46,281 nucleotides of DNA from Thauera aminoaromatica S2 (GCF_000310185.1 NZ_AMXD01000014.1:1-46281), one strand, 5' to 3'. Counted from the first letter of the stretch, positions 16,099 to 24,669 are shown. Numbers and translations are program-made. The notes: generated by a model not told the origin, from the letters alone.

Positions 16099-16881
16099 TC
16101 AGTGCGCCATCAGCTTGGCGCCGACCAGCACCAGCATCGTCGCCAGGATCGGGCGCAGGACGCGGTCGGGTACCTTGGTGGAAATGTGGCTGCCGAGCCA
16201 GATGCCGGGCAGCGAGCCGACCAGCAGGCTGCCCAGCAGCAGCCAGTCGACGCTGCCGAGAAACCAGTGGCCGATGCCGGCGACCGCGGTCAGCGGCACG
16301 GCGTGGGCGATGTCCGAGCCGACGATGCGTAGCGCCGGCATCGCCGGGTAGAGGAAGAACAGCGCGGTGACGCCGAGCGCGCCGGCGCCCACCGAGGAGA
16401 TCGATACCAGCACGCCGAGCACGGCGCCGGTGAGCACGGTCAGGCGGGCGGTGCGCGCCGGATCGGCGGGGCGGCCACCCGAGCGCGTCGCGGCATAGGC
16501 CTGGATGCGCTTGCGGAAGATCAGCGCCACCGCGGTCAGCACCAAGGCGACGCCGAGCGAGACCTGGATCAGGTGGGCCGCGCCTTCGATGCCGCCGGGC
16601 GCGAAGTGTCCGATCAGCGCCAGCGTGATCGCCGCCGCGGGAATGCTGCCGGTGGCGAGCAGGCGGGTGATCTTCCAGTCCACCGTGCCCTTGAGTCCGT
16701 GCGCCAGGGTGCCGCCGGCCTTGGTGATCGCGGCGTAGAGCAGGTCGGTGCCGACGGCGACCGAGGGGTGGATGCCGAACATCAGCACCAGCAGCGGCGT
16801 CATCAAGGATCCGCCTCCAACGCCGGTCAGACCGACGATGGCACCGACTGCGAACCCGGCGATGGTGTAGGCGAAGTCCAT
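16099..16881 (-). CDS. TauE/SafE-family permease
   Basis: The 260-residue product is an inner-membrane protein with about eight hydrophobic segments and the TauE/SafE hallmarks VGLTGVGGGSLMTPLLVL near the N-terminus and ISSVGAGALGVTALFFLYP in the second repeat. Family members export sulfite or sulfoacetate or move related anions. As the first gene of the cys operon, a role in sulfite export or sulfur-compound transport is likely, but the direction and substrate are inference. A 68-base gap separates it from cysI. Confidence 0.9.
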   Translation of the reverse strand: MDFAYTIAGFAVGAIVGLTGVGGGSLMTPLLVLMFGIHPSVAVGTDLLYAAITKAGGTLAHGLKGTVDWKITRLLATGSIPAAAITLALIGHFAPGGIEGAAHLIQVSLGVALVLTAVALIFRKRIQAYAATRSGGRPADPARTARLTVLTGAVLGVLVSISSVGAGALGVTALFFLYPAMPALRIVGSDIAHAVPLTAVAGIGHWFLGSVDWLLLGSLLVGSLPGIWLGSHISTKVPDRVLRPILATMLVLVGAKLMAH

Positions 16882-16985
16882 GTAACGCGCTCCTGGATGT
16901 TGCGGCGCATCGTAAGGACTTCAGTTAAGCGCAAGAAGCGGTTTGCAGTTAGACTTTAAGAACTGGTTGTTATATCTAGCGCGCC
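16882..16985. promoter_or_regulatory. Divergent promoter region of the cys operon and cysB
   Basis: This AT-richer 104-base gap must hold promoters for both the cys operon (minus) and cysB (plus). I see TTGCAG at 16943 and TATATC at 16971 on the plus strand, but their spacing is too wide for one sigma-70 promoter. LysR proteins usually bind such divergent regions, so CysB binding here is expected, but no clear CysB box could be defined. Confidence 0.45.
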
Positions 16986-17927
16986 ATGAACCTGCAGCAA
17001 CTGCGTTACGTGCATGAAGTCGCCCGTCGCGGGCTCAATGTCTCCGAGGCGGCCGACGCGCTGTTCACCTCGCAGCCGGGGGTGTCCAAGCAGATCCGCC
17101 AGCTCGAGTCCGAGCTCGGCATCGAGATCTTCACTCGCCACGGCAAGCGCCTGGTGGCGGTCACCGAGCCGGGGCGGGCGGTGCTGGCGATCGCCGAGCG
17201 CGTGCTGCGCGACCTCGACAACCTGCAGCAGGTGGGTGACGAATTCGCCAACGAGGCCGTGGGCCGCCTGTCGATTGCGACCACCCATACCCAGGCGCGC
17301 TACGTGCTGCCCGACGTGATCCGCCGCTTCATGCAGCGCTACCCGCAGGTCAAGCTCGAGCTGCACCAGGGCAATCCGCGCCAGGTTTGCGAGATGGTGC
17401 TCGACGGCAGCGCCGACATCGCGATCGCCACCGAGGCCATCGCCGAGTACGACGAGCTGGTGATGCTGCCCTGTTACCAGTGGAACCGCTGCGTGGTCGC
17501 CACCCCGCGCCACCCCATCCTGCAGGCCGCGCCGCTCACGCTCGAGGCGATCGCGCGCTATCCGCTGATTACCTACGACGACGCCTTCACCGGCCGCGGC
17601 CAGATCAACAAGGCCTTCCTCGGTCGCGGCCTCAAGCCCAAGGTCGTGCTCACCGCGATCGACTCGGACGTGATCAAGAAGTATGTCGAGATGGACCTGG
17701 GCATCGGCATCCTCGCGCGCATGGCCTACGACCCCGCGGAGGATCGCAGGCTCGGCATGGTCGATGCGGCCCACCTGTTCGAGTCGAGCACGACACGGAT
17801 CGGCCTGCGCCGTCGCGCCTGGCTGCGCGCCTATGTGTACGCCTTCATCGAGGGCTTCGCGCCGCATCTGTCGCGGCGCATGGTCGAGACCGCGCTCGCC
17901 GGCGGCGGCACCGATCCGGGGCTGTGA
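16986..17927 (+). CDS. cysB: LysR-family regulator CysB
   Basis: CysB is the transcriptional activator of sulfate assimilation genes. The 313-residue product starts MNLQQLRYVHEVARRGLNVSE, followed by the helix-turn-helix segment LFTSQPGVSKQIRQLESELG at about residues 27-46. The inducer-binding domain has TTHTQARYVLPDVI and the region around TYDDAFTGRG, typical of CysB and Cbl. In enteric bacteria CysB senses O-acetylserine or N-acetylserine and is countered by sulfide or thiosulfate. It is divergent from the sulfur operon, which fits direct regulation. Confidence 0.94.
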   Translation: MNLQQLRYVHEVARRGLNVSEAADALFTSQPGVSKQIRQLESELGIEIFTRHGKRLVAVTEPGRAVLAIAERVLRDLDNLQQVGDEFANEAVGRLSIATTHTQARYVLPDVIRRFMQRYPQVKLELHQGNPRQVCEMVLDGSADIAIATEAIAEYDELVMLPCYQWNRCVVATPRHPILQAAPLTLEAIARYPLITYDDAFTGRGQINKAFLGRGLKPKVVLTAIDSDVIKKYVEMDLGIGILARMAYDPAEDRRLGMVDAAHLFESSTTRIGLRRRAWLRAYVYAFIEGFAPHLSRRMVETALAGGGTDPGL

Positions 17928-17960
17928 GGGGCGCGCCGGGGCGACGCAAGCACTGCCGCG

Positions 17961-18983
17961 TCAGGCGCGCTCGAACCAGCGCCGCAGGCGTGCGCCGCGC
18001 AATCCGGCGCCGAGGCCCGCGATCAGGCGCACGCGCGCCTTGAGCGGGTCGAGCGCGCCGGCGTCGAGCCAGTTGGCGGGGGCGTTGCCATGGTGCCGCC
18101 GTACGCCGCCGCCGCAGCGGCTGGCGAGCACCACCGGTACCGCGTTGGGCAGTTCTTCCAGCGCGGGTCGCCAGGCCTCGGGCAGGCTGGCGTTGCCGGG
18201 CAGGGCCAGCACCAGGCCTGCGGCGCCATTGAGCAGCTGGGCGCGTGCGAGCGCGCGCGCCACCGCCGAGGCGAGTGCGGGCGAGCTGCCCGCAGCGACG
18301 GTGAGCAGCTCCACCGGCGGCAGGTGCTGCAACTCGTCCGGCAGCACGACACGGCTGTAGCGCGAGGGCGCGAGCGCGTGCAGCGCGGCGTCGCTGGCGA
18401 GCGTGGTGAGCGCGCCCTCGAACGAGAACGCATCGACCGCCGAGGGGTGGCGCTTGGCGAGGGCCGCGGCTGGCAGGATGCGGTCGCCGACCACCGCGAG
18501 CACGCCCGAGCGTGCGGCCGCCGGGCGGCAGGCGAGCTCGACCGCCTGGTAGAGGTTGAGCGGGCCGTCGGCCGATAGCGCGGTGGCCGGGCGCATCGCC
18601 GCAGTCATCACCACCGGCTTGGTGGTGGCGACGGTGACGTTGAGGAAACAGGCCGTCTCTTCCAGCGTGTCGGTGCCGTGGGTGATGACGATGCCGTCGA
18701 CCGCGGGGTCGTCCATCAGCCTCTGCACCCGGCGCGACAGCACCAGCCAGTGCTGTGGCGTCATGTCCTTGCTGTCGACGCTGAAGATCTGCGTGGCGTC
18801 GATGCGGGCGAGCTCGGCCAACTGGGGCACGGCGGCGAGCAGCGCCGCGGGGCCGAGCTGGCCGGCGGTGTAATCGCGGGTGTCGGTGGCCGAGCCGGCC
18901 GTGCCGGCGATGGTGCCGCCGGTGGCGAGGAGCGCGATGCGCGGCTTGCGCAGGATCTGGAGGGCGTTGTGCTGCGGGATCAT
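17961..18983 (-). CDS. L-asparaginase
   Basis: The enzyme hydrolyses L-asparagine to aspartate and ammonia. The 340-residue product has the two family signatures: LLATGGTIAG with the nucleophile Thr24, and VITHGTDTLEETA with the second catalytic Thr-Asp pair. There is no signal peptide after the ATG at 18983, so it is probably cytoplasmic, unlike E. coli AnsB. The frame stays open upstream, but that part runs into the antiporter gene in another frame. The C-terminal part is rich in Arg and shows GGGVRRHHGNAPANWLDAG. It lies 25 bases after the antiporter gene and converges with cysB. Confidence 0.9.
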   Translation of the reverse strand: MIPQHNALQILRKPRIALLATGGTIAGTAGSATDTRDYTAGQLGPAALLAAVPQLAELARIDATQIFSVDSKDMTPQHWLVLSRRVQRLMDDPAVDGIVITHGTDTLEETACFLNVTVATTKPVVMTAAMRPATALSADGPLNLYQAVELACRPAAARSGVLAVVGDRILPAAALAKRHPSAVDAFSFEGALTTLASDAALHALAPSRYSRVVLPDELQHLPPVELLTVAAGSSPALASAVARALARAQLLNGAAGLVLALPGNASLPEAWRPALEELPNAVPVVLASRCGGGVRRHHGNAPANWLDAGALDPLKARVRLIAGLGAGLRGARLRRWFERA

Positions 18984-19008
18984 GTGGGCGGGATTCGTCA
19001 GGGGGCGG

Positions 19009-20760
19009 TCAGGCGTTGCCGGTGTCGCGCAGCGCGACGATGCGCCGCTCGCGTTCCAGCTCGACCAGGCGTAGCGCGGCATCGGGGGGTATGCCGAGGG
19101 TCTCCAGCACCCAGCCGGTGAGCTTGAGGCTGGACTCGAGGGTTTCGGGCACCACCACCGAGGCGCCGGCCTCGCGCAGCAGCAGGGCATGCTTCTCGTC
19201 GCGCGCGCGGGCGATGATCCGCATCATCGGCACCATGCGGCGGATGCCGTGCACCGCGTGGATCGCGGCGGCGGTGTGGTCCATGGTCAGCACCACCGCG
19301 CGCGCCTGGTCGAGGCGCAGCTTGCGCAGCAGCTCCGGGCGGCTGGCGTCGCCGAACACCAGCGGCACCCCCGCCTTGCGCTGGTGGGCGATGAGCTGGG
19401 CATTGTTCTCGATGGCGACGTAGCCCACGCCCTGCTCTTCCAGCATCTGCCCGACCAGCTGGCCGACGCGGCCGTAGCCGGCGATGATCACATGCCCGCC
19501 GAGCTCGCCGAGCTCGGCGTCGTCCGCCTCGGCAGGCGGCGCGATGCGGCGGTCGATGCGGTCGCCCAGGCTCTGCCCGAGGCGCGCGATCACCGGCGCG
19601 GCGAGCATCGACACGCCGACCACGATCAGCATGAACTGGCCCACATCGCGTTCGAGCAGGCCCAGCGTGAGCGCCATGCCGATCACGATGAAGGCGAACT
19701 CGCCGCCTTGGCCGAGCAGCAGGCCGCCCTCGGCGGAGCGCCCCCAGGACAGGCCGAAAACGCGCAGCAGCACGAACACGATGAGCGCCTTCATGGCCAG
19801 CAGACCGACCACCGAGAGCGGAATCCACAAGGGCTCGGCGAGCAGCGCGCGCAGGTCGATGCCCATGCCCACCGACATGAAGAACAGGCCCATCAGCAGG
19901 CCCTTGAAGGGCTCGATGGTGATCTCCACCTCGTGGCGGAACTCGGTCTCGGCAATGATCAGCCCGGCGAGCAGGGCGCCGAGCGCCATCGACAGGCCGG
20001 CCACCCAGGTCAGCGCCGCCACGCCCAAGGTGGTCAGCAGGGTGAGGGCGGTGAAGGTGTCGGGTTGCTTGTCGACTGCGATCTGGTGGAAGAGCGGACG
20101 GACCACGCGGCGACCGACGAGGTAGATGCCCACCACGGTGAGCACGCCCTTGAGCATCGCGAGGCCGAGCAGGCTCGCGAAGCTGCCCTCGCCCGAGGCG
20201 GCACCGAGGATGCTGATCAGCACCAGCAGCGGCACCACCGCGAGGTCCTGGAACAGCAGGATCGCGAACGAGGCCTGGCCGAGCGGCGTGCCGAGTTCGT
20301 GGCGCTGGATCAGCAACTGCATGACGATCGCGGTGGACGAGAAGGCCAGCACCACGCCGAGTATGACCGCGGCCTCGATGCCGTTGCCGAACCACAGCGC
20401 GAGCCCCCCGACCGCCGCTGCCGAGAGCGCGACCTGCAGGCCGCCGAGCCCGAATACCAGCCGGCGCATCGACCACAGGCGCTCGACCGACATCTCCAGG
20501 CCGATCATGAACATCAGGAAGATGACTCCGAGCTCGGCGAGGAACTCCACCTGGTCGGGGCGCGCGAAGGTGAGCCACGACAGCGGCGGCCAGGCCTTTG
20601 CGAGCGAGGCGAGGCCGTAGGGGCCGAGCAGCACCCCGACCGACAGGAAGCCGAGCACGGGGTTGATCTTCAGGCGCGACAGCAGCGGCATCAGCACACC
20701 GCTCAGCGCGAGGAAGAGGATGATTTCCTTGAGGAAGGGAAAGCTGTCGTGGGTGTCCAT
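19009..20760 (-). CDS. CPA2-family cation/proton antiporter with TrkA-N domain (KefB-like)
   Basis: The 583-residue product has about twelve membrane helices in the first 380 residues (GVLLGPYGLA, ALALWFGNGIEAAVILGVVLAFSSTAIVMQ in parts). A cytoplasmic nucleotide-binding TrkA-N/RCK domain follows, marked by HVIIAGYGRVGQLVG at about residue 425. This is the layout of KefB/KefC and related K+/H+ antiporters, which exchange monovalent cations for protons. No KefF/KefG-type ancillary protein is encoded beside it. ATG at 20760 or GTG at 20766 can be the start; neither has a clear ribosome-binding site. Confidence 0.9.
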   Translation of the reverse strand: MDTHDSFPFLKEIILFLALSGVLMPLLSRLKINPVLGFLSVGVLLGPYGLASLAKAWPPLSWLTFARPDQVEFLAELGVIFLMFMIGLEMSVERLWSMRRLVFGLGGLQVALSAAAVGGLALWFGNGIEAAVILGVVLAFSSTAIVMQLLIQRHELGTPLGQASFAILLFQDLAVVPLLVLISILGAASGEGSFASLLGLAMLKGVLTVVGIYLVGRRVVRPLFHQIAVDKQPDTFTALTLLTTLGVAALTWVAGLSMALGALLAGLIIAETEFRHEVEITIEPFKGLLMGLFFMSVGMGIDLRALLAEPLWIPLSVVGLLAMKALIVFVLLRVFGLSWGRSAEGGLLLGQGGEFAFIVIGMALTLGLLERDVGQFMLIVVGVSMLAAPVIARLGQSLGDRIDRRIAPPAEADDAELGELGGHVIIAGYGRVGQLVGQMLEEQGVGYVAIENNAQLIAHQRKAGVPLVFGDASRPELLRKLRLDQARAVVLTMDHTAAAIHAVHGIRRMVPMMRIIARARDEKHALLLREAGASVVVPETLESSLKLTGWVLETLGIPPDAALRLVELERERRIVALRDTGNA

Positions 20761-20897
20761 CAGCACGTTCGTATACGGCGCATCCGATCAGTTTACGCCA
20801 CGAGCGCACTTCCAGTCCGCCGCGAGCGCCCGTCCGTGGAATTTGCCTCGCGGCATGGCGCGCTCTCGTCCGTCGATGCGGGCGGATTGCACAGGAG

Positions 20898-20913
20898 CGG
20901 CATGCCAGCTGCT
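20898..20913 (+). promoter_or_regulatory. Possible sigma-54 promoter of the PrsT-like gene
   Basis: CGGCA-N6-CTGCT has GG at 20899-20900 and GC at 20911-20912, exactly the -24/-12 spacing of sigma-54 promoters, and would start transcription about 34 bases before the ATG at 20958. It deviates from consensus in the first T of both elements. A TATACT hexamer at 20916-20921 overlaps the region but has no well-spaced -35 partner. In a GC-rich genome such matches arise by chance, so support comes mainly from the better copy before the next gene. Confidence 0.4.
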
Positions 20914-20957
20914 TCTATACTCGCGACGCTGAAGGCGCTCCTCCAACGAAGGCTCGA

Positions 20958-23756
20958 ATGAAACCCCCCAGGCTGGTCCACTCCCTCGTCGTCGCTGCAG
21001 CGACCTTCCTGTGTTCCACGTCGGCGCTGGCCGACCCCGCTGCCGCCAGCCGCTACTACGAAGACGCGCTGCGCCGATACGATGACGGTGATGCCGCGGG
21101 GGCGATCGTCCAGCTCAACAATGCACTCCGCGAGGATGGCAACATGCTCGCCGGCCGCCTGCTGCTGGCGCGCGCCTACCTACGCAGTGGTGAACTCGGT
21201 GCCGCCGAGGTGGCCTTTGCCGAGGCGCAGCGGCTCGGGGTCGCGACCGCCGAGGTGGTGGTGCCGCTGGCGCAGATCCTGCTGATGCGCGGCAAGGCCG
21301 AGGATGTGCTGCGTATCGCGGCGTCCCACGACCTGCCGGTCGCTGTGCGTGTCGAGCTGCTGGTGCTGCGTGGCAAGGCTTACCAGATGCTCGGCCGCAT
21401 CGCCGATGCGCGCGAGAGCTTCGCCCTGGCGCGTGCACTCGATCCTGCGTCCGCCGTCCCGCTCGTTGCCGAAGTCCCCGTACTCATCGCCGTGGGAGAG
21501 CGCGTGCTCGCGCGCGAACTTGCGGAGGAGGCCGTGCGCCTCGGGCCGAAGGACGCGGGTGCCTACAACGCGCGCGCCTCGGTCGCGCACGCGGCCGGCG
21601 AGCTCGATGCCGCGCTGGCCGACTACAGCCGCGCCGAGGAACTCGATCCGGGGCTGTTCGATGCTTCGATCGCGCGTGCGGGGATCCTCGTCGATCTCGG
21701 CCGTGCGCAGGAGGCGCGCACGGTACTGAAGCGTTTCGAGCAAGGACCGACGGAGCCGAGGGCCTCCTACCTGCTCGCCTTGCTCGCCGAACGCGAGGGG
21801 GATCCGGCGCGTGCCGCGCGTCTGCTTGCCGACGCGGCGACGCTGGTCGACGCGCTGCCTGCGGAATGGCTCGCGAGCCGCGAGCAGCTGCTGATGGTCG
21901 GCGGACTCGCCCATCACGCCACTCGCCAGAACGAGAAGGCGCGCGGCTACCTCGAGACGCTGGTCGCGCGCTACCCGAACAACCTCGGCGGTCGCCGCCT
22001 GCTGGCCGCGGTGCTGTACGAGCTCGGCGATGCCGCGCGCTCGGCCGAATTGCTCGAGCACGTGCTTCGCCTCGCGCCAGACGATGCGCAGGCGCTTTTC
22101 CTGTTGGGCCGGATCCAGCTTTCCTGGCGGCGCTATGTGCGTGCGAGCGAGCTGCTCGAGCAGGCCGCCCGCGAGGGCGCGAGCGGAGCGCTCGCGGCTC
22201 TCGGCTTCAGCCGGCTGGGCAGGGGCGACGAGGCGCGCGGGATGGCCGACCTTTCGGCGAGCTTCGAGCGCTCGCCCGAGGATCTGGTGGTCGCCAGCGC
22301 GCTGGCGAACCTGCTGGCGCGCCGTGGCAAGGCCCAGGAGGCGGTCGCTGTCGCCGAGCGCGCGAGCCGGGCGCTCGCAGGCAATCCGGTGGCGCTCAAC
22401 CTCCTCGGCGGCATGCGGCAGGCCGCGGGCGATCTTGCCGGCGCCCGGCTCGAATTCGAGGAGGCCCTGCGGCGCGACCCGGGCTTCGCCCCCGCACGCC
22501 TGAACCTGGCCCGCGTGGATGTCGCGCAGGGCCGCTTCGATGCCGCACGCGCGACCTACGCCGAGATGCTGCGCAAGAACCGGCGCGACGCGGTGGCCAT
22601 GCACGAGTCCGCACTGCTCGAGCAGCGTGCGGGCAACCTCCCCGAGGCGCAGCGCTGGCTCGAGAAGGCGGTCGCCGAACGTCCCGAATCGCTCGATTTC
22701 GGCCTTGCGCTGGTCCGTCTCCACGCGGTGGCGGGGGCGCGCGCCTCGGCGCTCGACGTCGCCAAGGCGACGAGTGCGCGGCATCCGGGAAATGGCGCCG
22801 CGCTGGCCGCGCTGGCCGAGGCGCAGATCGAGGCCGGCGAGGAGAGGGCGGCCCGGCAGACCCTGGCCGAGATGACCCGGCTGGCTGATTTCGATGCCCG
22901 GCGCCTTCTCCACGTCGGCGCGCTGCAGATGCGGGCCGGCAATCCGGTAGGCGCCGCCTACGCGGCACGCAAGATCCTGCAGGCCTCGCCCGGGCACGAA
23001 ATCGCGATGGTGCTGGAGGCGGATGCGATGGCGGCGGATCCCGAGGTCGACCCGCGTGCGCTGGAGGCTGCGGTCGCCGCGCTGCGCGCCGCCCATCCGT
23101 CGTCCGCCGACGCGCTGCGGCTCTCGGGGGATCTGGCCCTGAGGGCGAAGCGTCATGCCGAAGCCGAGCGCTTCTACGTCGAGGCGCATGCGCGTGCGCC
23201 CTCGCAGGTGCTGCTGGCCCGGATCGCCACGCTGGCCGTCTCGCGTGGTGCCCCGCGGGCCGCGATGCCGCAGCTGGAGCGCTGGCTGAGCGAGCGTGGT
23301 GAGGACGCCACCGTGCGCGAGATGCTCGCCGAGCTGCACATGCAAGCGGGCGGGATGACGGCGGCGGCGGAGCAGTACGAGCGGATCATCGGCGCGGGCG
23401 AGGCCGGCGCGCGGGTCTACAACAACCTGGCCAATATCCGGCTCGCGCTCGGCAAGGGCGATGCGCTGCAGGCCGCGGAAAAGGCCTATGCGCTCGCGCC
23501 GGAGGATGCGCGCGTCCTCGACACGCTCGGGTGGGTGCTCGCGCAGACGGGGCGGCTGGACGAGGCGCTCCGGCACCTGCGCGATGCCCGCCTGCGTGCG
23601 CCGGAAAACGGCGAGATCCGCTGGCATCTGGCCGAGGTCCTCGCGAAGCAGGGGCGATCCCGCGAAGCGCGCGCCGAGCTCGAGAGCGGATTGCAGGGGC
23701 ACCCGAGCGGCGAGTGGGTCGAGGCCGCCCGCGACCTGCTCCGCCGCCTGCCCTGA
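20958..23756 (+). CDS. prsT: PEP-CTERM system TPR-repeat protein, PrsT-like
   Basis: The 932-residue product is a long array of tetratricopeptide repeats after an N-terminal signal peptide. Units such as AYNARASVAHAAGELDAALADYSRAEELDP and VYNNLANIRLALGKGDALQAAEKAYALAP (shown in part: AEELDPGLFDAS, LDTLGWVLAQTGRLDEAL) run through to the C-terminus. The size, the signal peptide and the neighbouring PEP-CTERM gene point to PrsT, the TPR protein of the exosortase/PEP-CTERM envelope system. PrsT proteins are usually described as lipoproteins; here the sequence before Cys19 (ATFLC) is a poor lipobox, and cleavage after SALA is more likely. No exosortase or EPS gene occurs in the window. Confidence 0.78.
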   Translation: MKPPRLVHSLVVAAATFLCSTSALADPAAASRYYEDALRRYDDGDAAGAIVQLNNALREDGNMLAGRLLLARAYLRSGELGAAEVAFAEAQRLGVATAEVVVPLAQILLMRGKAEDVLRIAASHDLPVAVRVELLVLRGKAYQMLGRIADARESFALARALDPASAVPLVAEVPVLIAVGERVLARELAEEAVRLGPKDAGAYNARASVAHAAGELDAALADYSRAEELDPGLFDASIARAGILVDLGRAQEARTVLKRFEQGPTEPRASYLLALLAEREGDPARAARLLADAATLVDALPAEWLASREQLLMVGGLAHHATRQNEKARGYLETLVARYPNNLGGRRLLAAVLYELGDAARSAELLEHVLRLAPDDAQALFLLGRIQLSWRRYVRASELLEQAAREGASGALAALGFSRLGRGDEARGMADLSASFERSPEDLVVASALANLLARRGKAQEAVAVAERASRALAGNPVALNLLGGMRQAAGDLAGARLEFEEALRRDPGFAPARLNLARVDVAQGRFDAARATYAEMLRKNRRDAVAMHESALLEQRAGNLPEAQRWLEKAVAERPESLDFGLALVRLHAVAGARASALDVAKATSARHPGNGAALAALAEAQIEAGEERAARQTLAEMTRLADFDARRLLHVGALQMRAGNPVGAAYAARKILQASPGHEIAMVLEADAMAADPEVDPRALEAAVAALRAAHPSSADALRLSGDLALRAKRHAEAERFYVEAHARAPSQVLLARIATLAVSRGAPRAAMPQLERWLSERGEDATVREMLAELHMQAGGMTAAAEQYERIIGAGEAGARVYNNLANIRLALGKGDALQAAEKAYALAPEDARVLDTLGWVLAQTGRLDEALRHLRDARLRAPENGEIRWHLAEVLAKQGRSREARAELESGLQGHPSGEWVEAARDLLRRLP

Positions 23757-23836
23757 TGTCGGAAGTTTTTACGCTTGCCTTCCGCTCGCTCCGGTGAATT
23801 TTCGCAAGGCATTGATTTAATGTTTATTCAAAAAAC

Positions 23837-23852
23837 AGGCATATTCTTTGCT
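23837..23852 (+). promoter_or_regulatory. Sigma-54 promoter of the PEP-CTERM gene
   Basis: AGGCA-N6-TTGCT matches the -24/-12 consensus TGGCA-N6-TTGCW in all but the first base of the -24 element. GG is at 23838-23839 and GC at 23850-23851, the correct spacing, in a clearly AT-rich stretch. Transcription would begin near 23863, 24 bases before the ATG at 23887. Exosortase (XrtA) loci commonly encode a sensor kinase and a sigma-54-dependent response regulator (PrsK/PrsR), so this form of control is expected for PEP-CTERM genes. Confidence 0.7.
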
Positions 23853-23886
23853 GAGTAGAGAATACCGCAGTGAAACGAGAAAAATC

Positions 23887-24612
23887 ATGAATCCATCGAT
23901 CCTTCGGGCCGCGCTTGCCGGCAGCCTTGCCTTCTGCTCCCTTTCCGTTTCGGCCGCGACCTGGACGTTGACCGACTCTTCAGCCAACAATCCGCTGGTG
24001 ACCGGCTGGAAGTCGGGTAGCAACACCACCGACATCTACAGCACCTCCGTCGACTTCTGGAGCGGAAACGGGATCGGTATCGGTGGGGAGTCGTCGAGTG
24101 ACGGACAGCACTCCCTTGACAACTACAATGGCTACGAGGTCGCGCTACTCGGCTTCAATCAGCAGGTGCGACTCGAGTCGGTCAAGGCGGGCTGGACGCA
24201 GACGGACTCGGACGTGTTCGTCATGGCGTACACCGGTAGCGGTTCCGCGAGTGCAGCCCTTGATGGGGGTGATTTCAAGACGCTCGCCAGCCGGGGCTGG
24301 ACACTGGTCAGCAACCTCGGCGGTATCGGCACAACGGAACGCAGTCTCGGGACCACCTCGGGCACCTTCGCGAACACCTACTCCAGCTTCTGGCTGATTG
24401 GCGCGGGTAATTTCGCTGCTGGCACGGGCGTAAATCTTCGTGAGACCACGAATGCGACTTACGACTACGTCAAGATCGCCACCGTGAGCGGTACCGTGAA
24501 GACCACCAACGGTGGCGGCGCCCCCGTGCCGGAGCCCGGCACGCTCGCCCTCGCCGGTCTGGCGCTCGCCGGGGTCGCGGGTTTGCGCAGGCGTCGCGCA
24601 CGCGCTGCCTGA
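23887..24612 (+). CDS. PEP-CTERM exosortase-dependent surface protein
   Basis: The 241-residue product has a signal peptide (cleavage near VSAA, residue 22) and a Ser/Thr/Gly/Asn-rich body with few Lys or Glu. The C-terminus is a full PEP-CTERM sorting signal: VPEPGTLALAGLALAG from residue 214, then a hydrophobic segment and the basic tail LRRRRARAA. Exosortase would cut it and attach it to the envelope or extracellular matrix. The body (WTLTDSSANNPL, GGIGTTERSLGTTSG) resembles the family named XDP1, a tentative assignment. Base composition is lower in GC than the neighbours. ATG at 23887 places the signal peptide correctly; an upstream in-frame ATG-like start at 23848 lies inside the promoter. 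Confidence 0.88.
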   Translation: MNPSILRAALAGSLAFCSLSVSAATWTLTDSSANNPLVTGWKSGSNTTDIYSTSVDFWSGNGIGIGGESSSDGQHSLDNYNGYEVALLGFNQQVRLESVKAGWTQTDSDVFVMAYTGSGSASAALDGGDFKTLASRGWTLVSNLGGIGTTERSLGTTSGTFANTYSSFWLIGAGNFAAGTGVNLRETTNATYDYVKIATVSGTVKTTNGGGAPVPEPGTLALAGLALAGVAGLRRRRARAA

Positions 24613-24629
24613 GCGCCCCTGTTCGATCC

Positions 24630-24663
24630 ACCGGCCGGTCCGCATCCGTGCGCGCCGGCCGGT
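24630..24663. terminator. Bidirectional hairpin between the PEP-CTERM gene and the ABC gene
   Basis: ACCGGCCGG at 24630-24638 and CCGGCCGGT at 24655-24663 form a nine-base-pair perfect stem around a 16-base loop. It sits in the 57-base gap between convergent genes and could end transcription from both sides. T-tracts are weak. Confidence 0.55.
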
Positions 24664-24669
24664 TCGCGT

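Noticed and set aside
14084-16351. Open frame of 755 codons opposite cysI
   Set aside because: Antisense shadow of cysI and the DUF934 gene; no recognisable domain and no ribosome-binding site.
20916-20921. TATACT as a sigma-70 -10 box for the TPR gene
   Set aside because: The only -35-like hexamer (TTGCAC at 20887) is 23 bases away, too far for sigma-70, so I kept the sigma-54-type reading as the better, though weak, option.
21180-23702. Open frame of 840 codons opposite the TPR protein
   Set aside because: Antisense shadow; the plus strand shows a signal peptide and regular TPR units.
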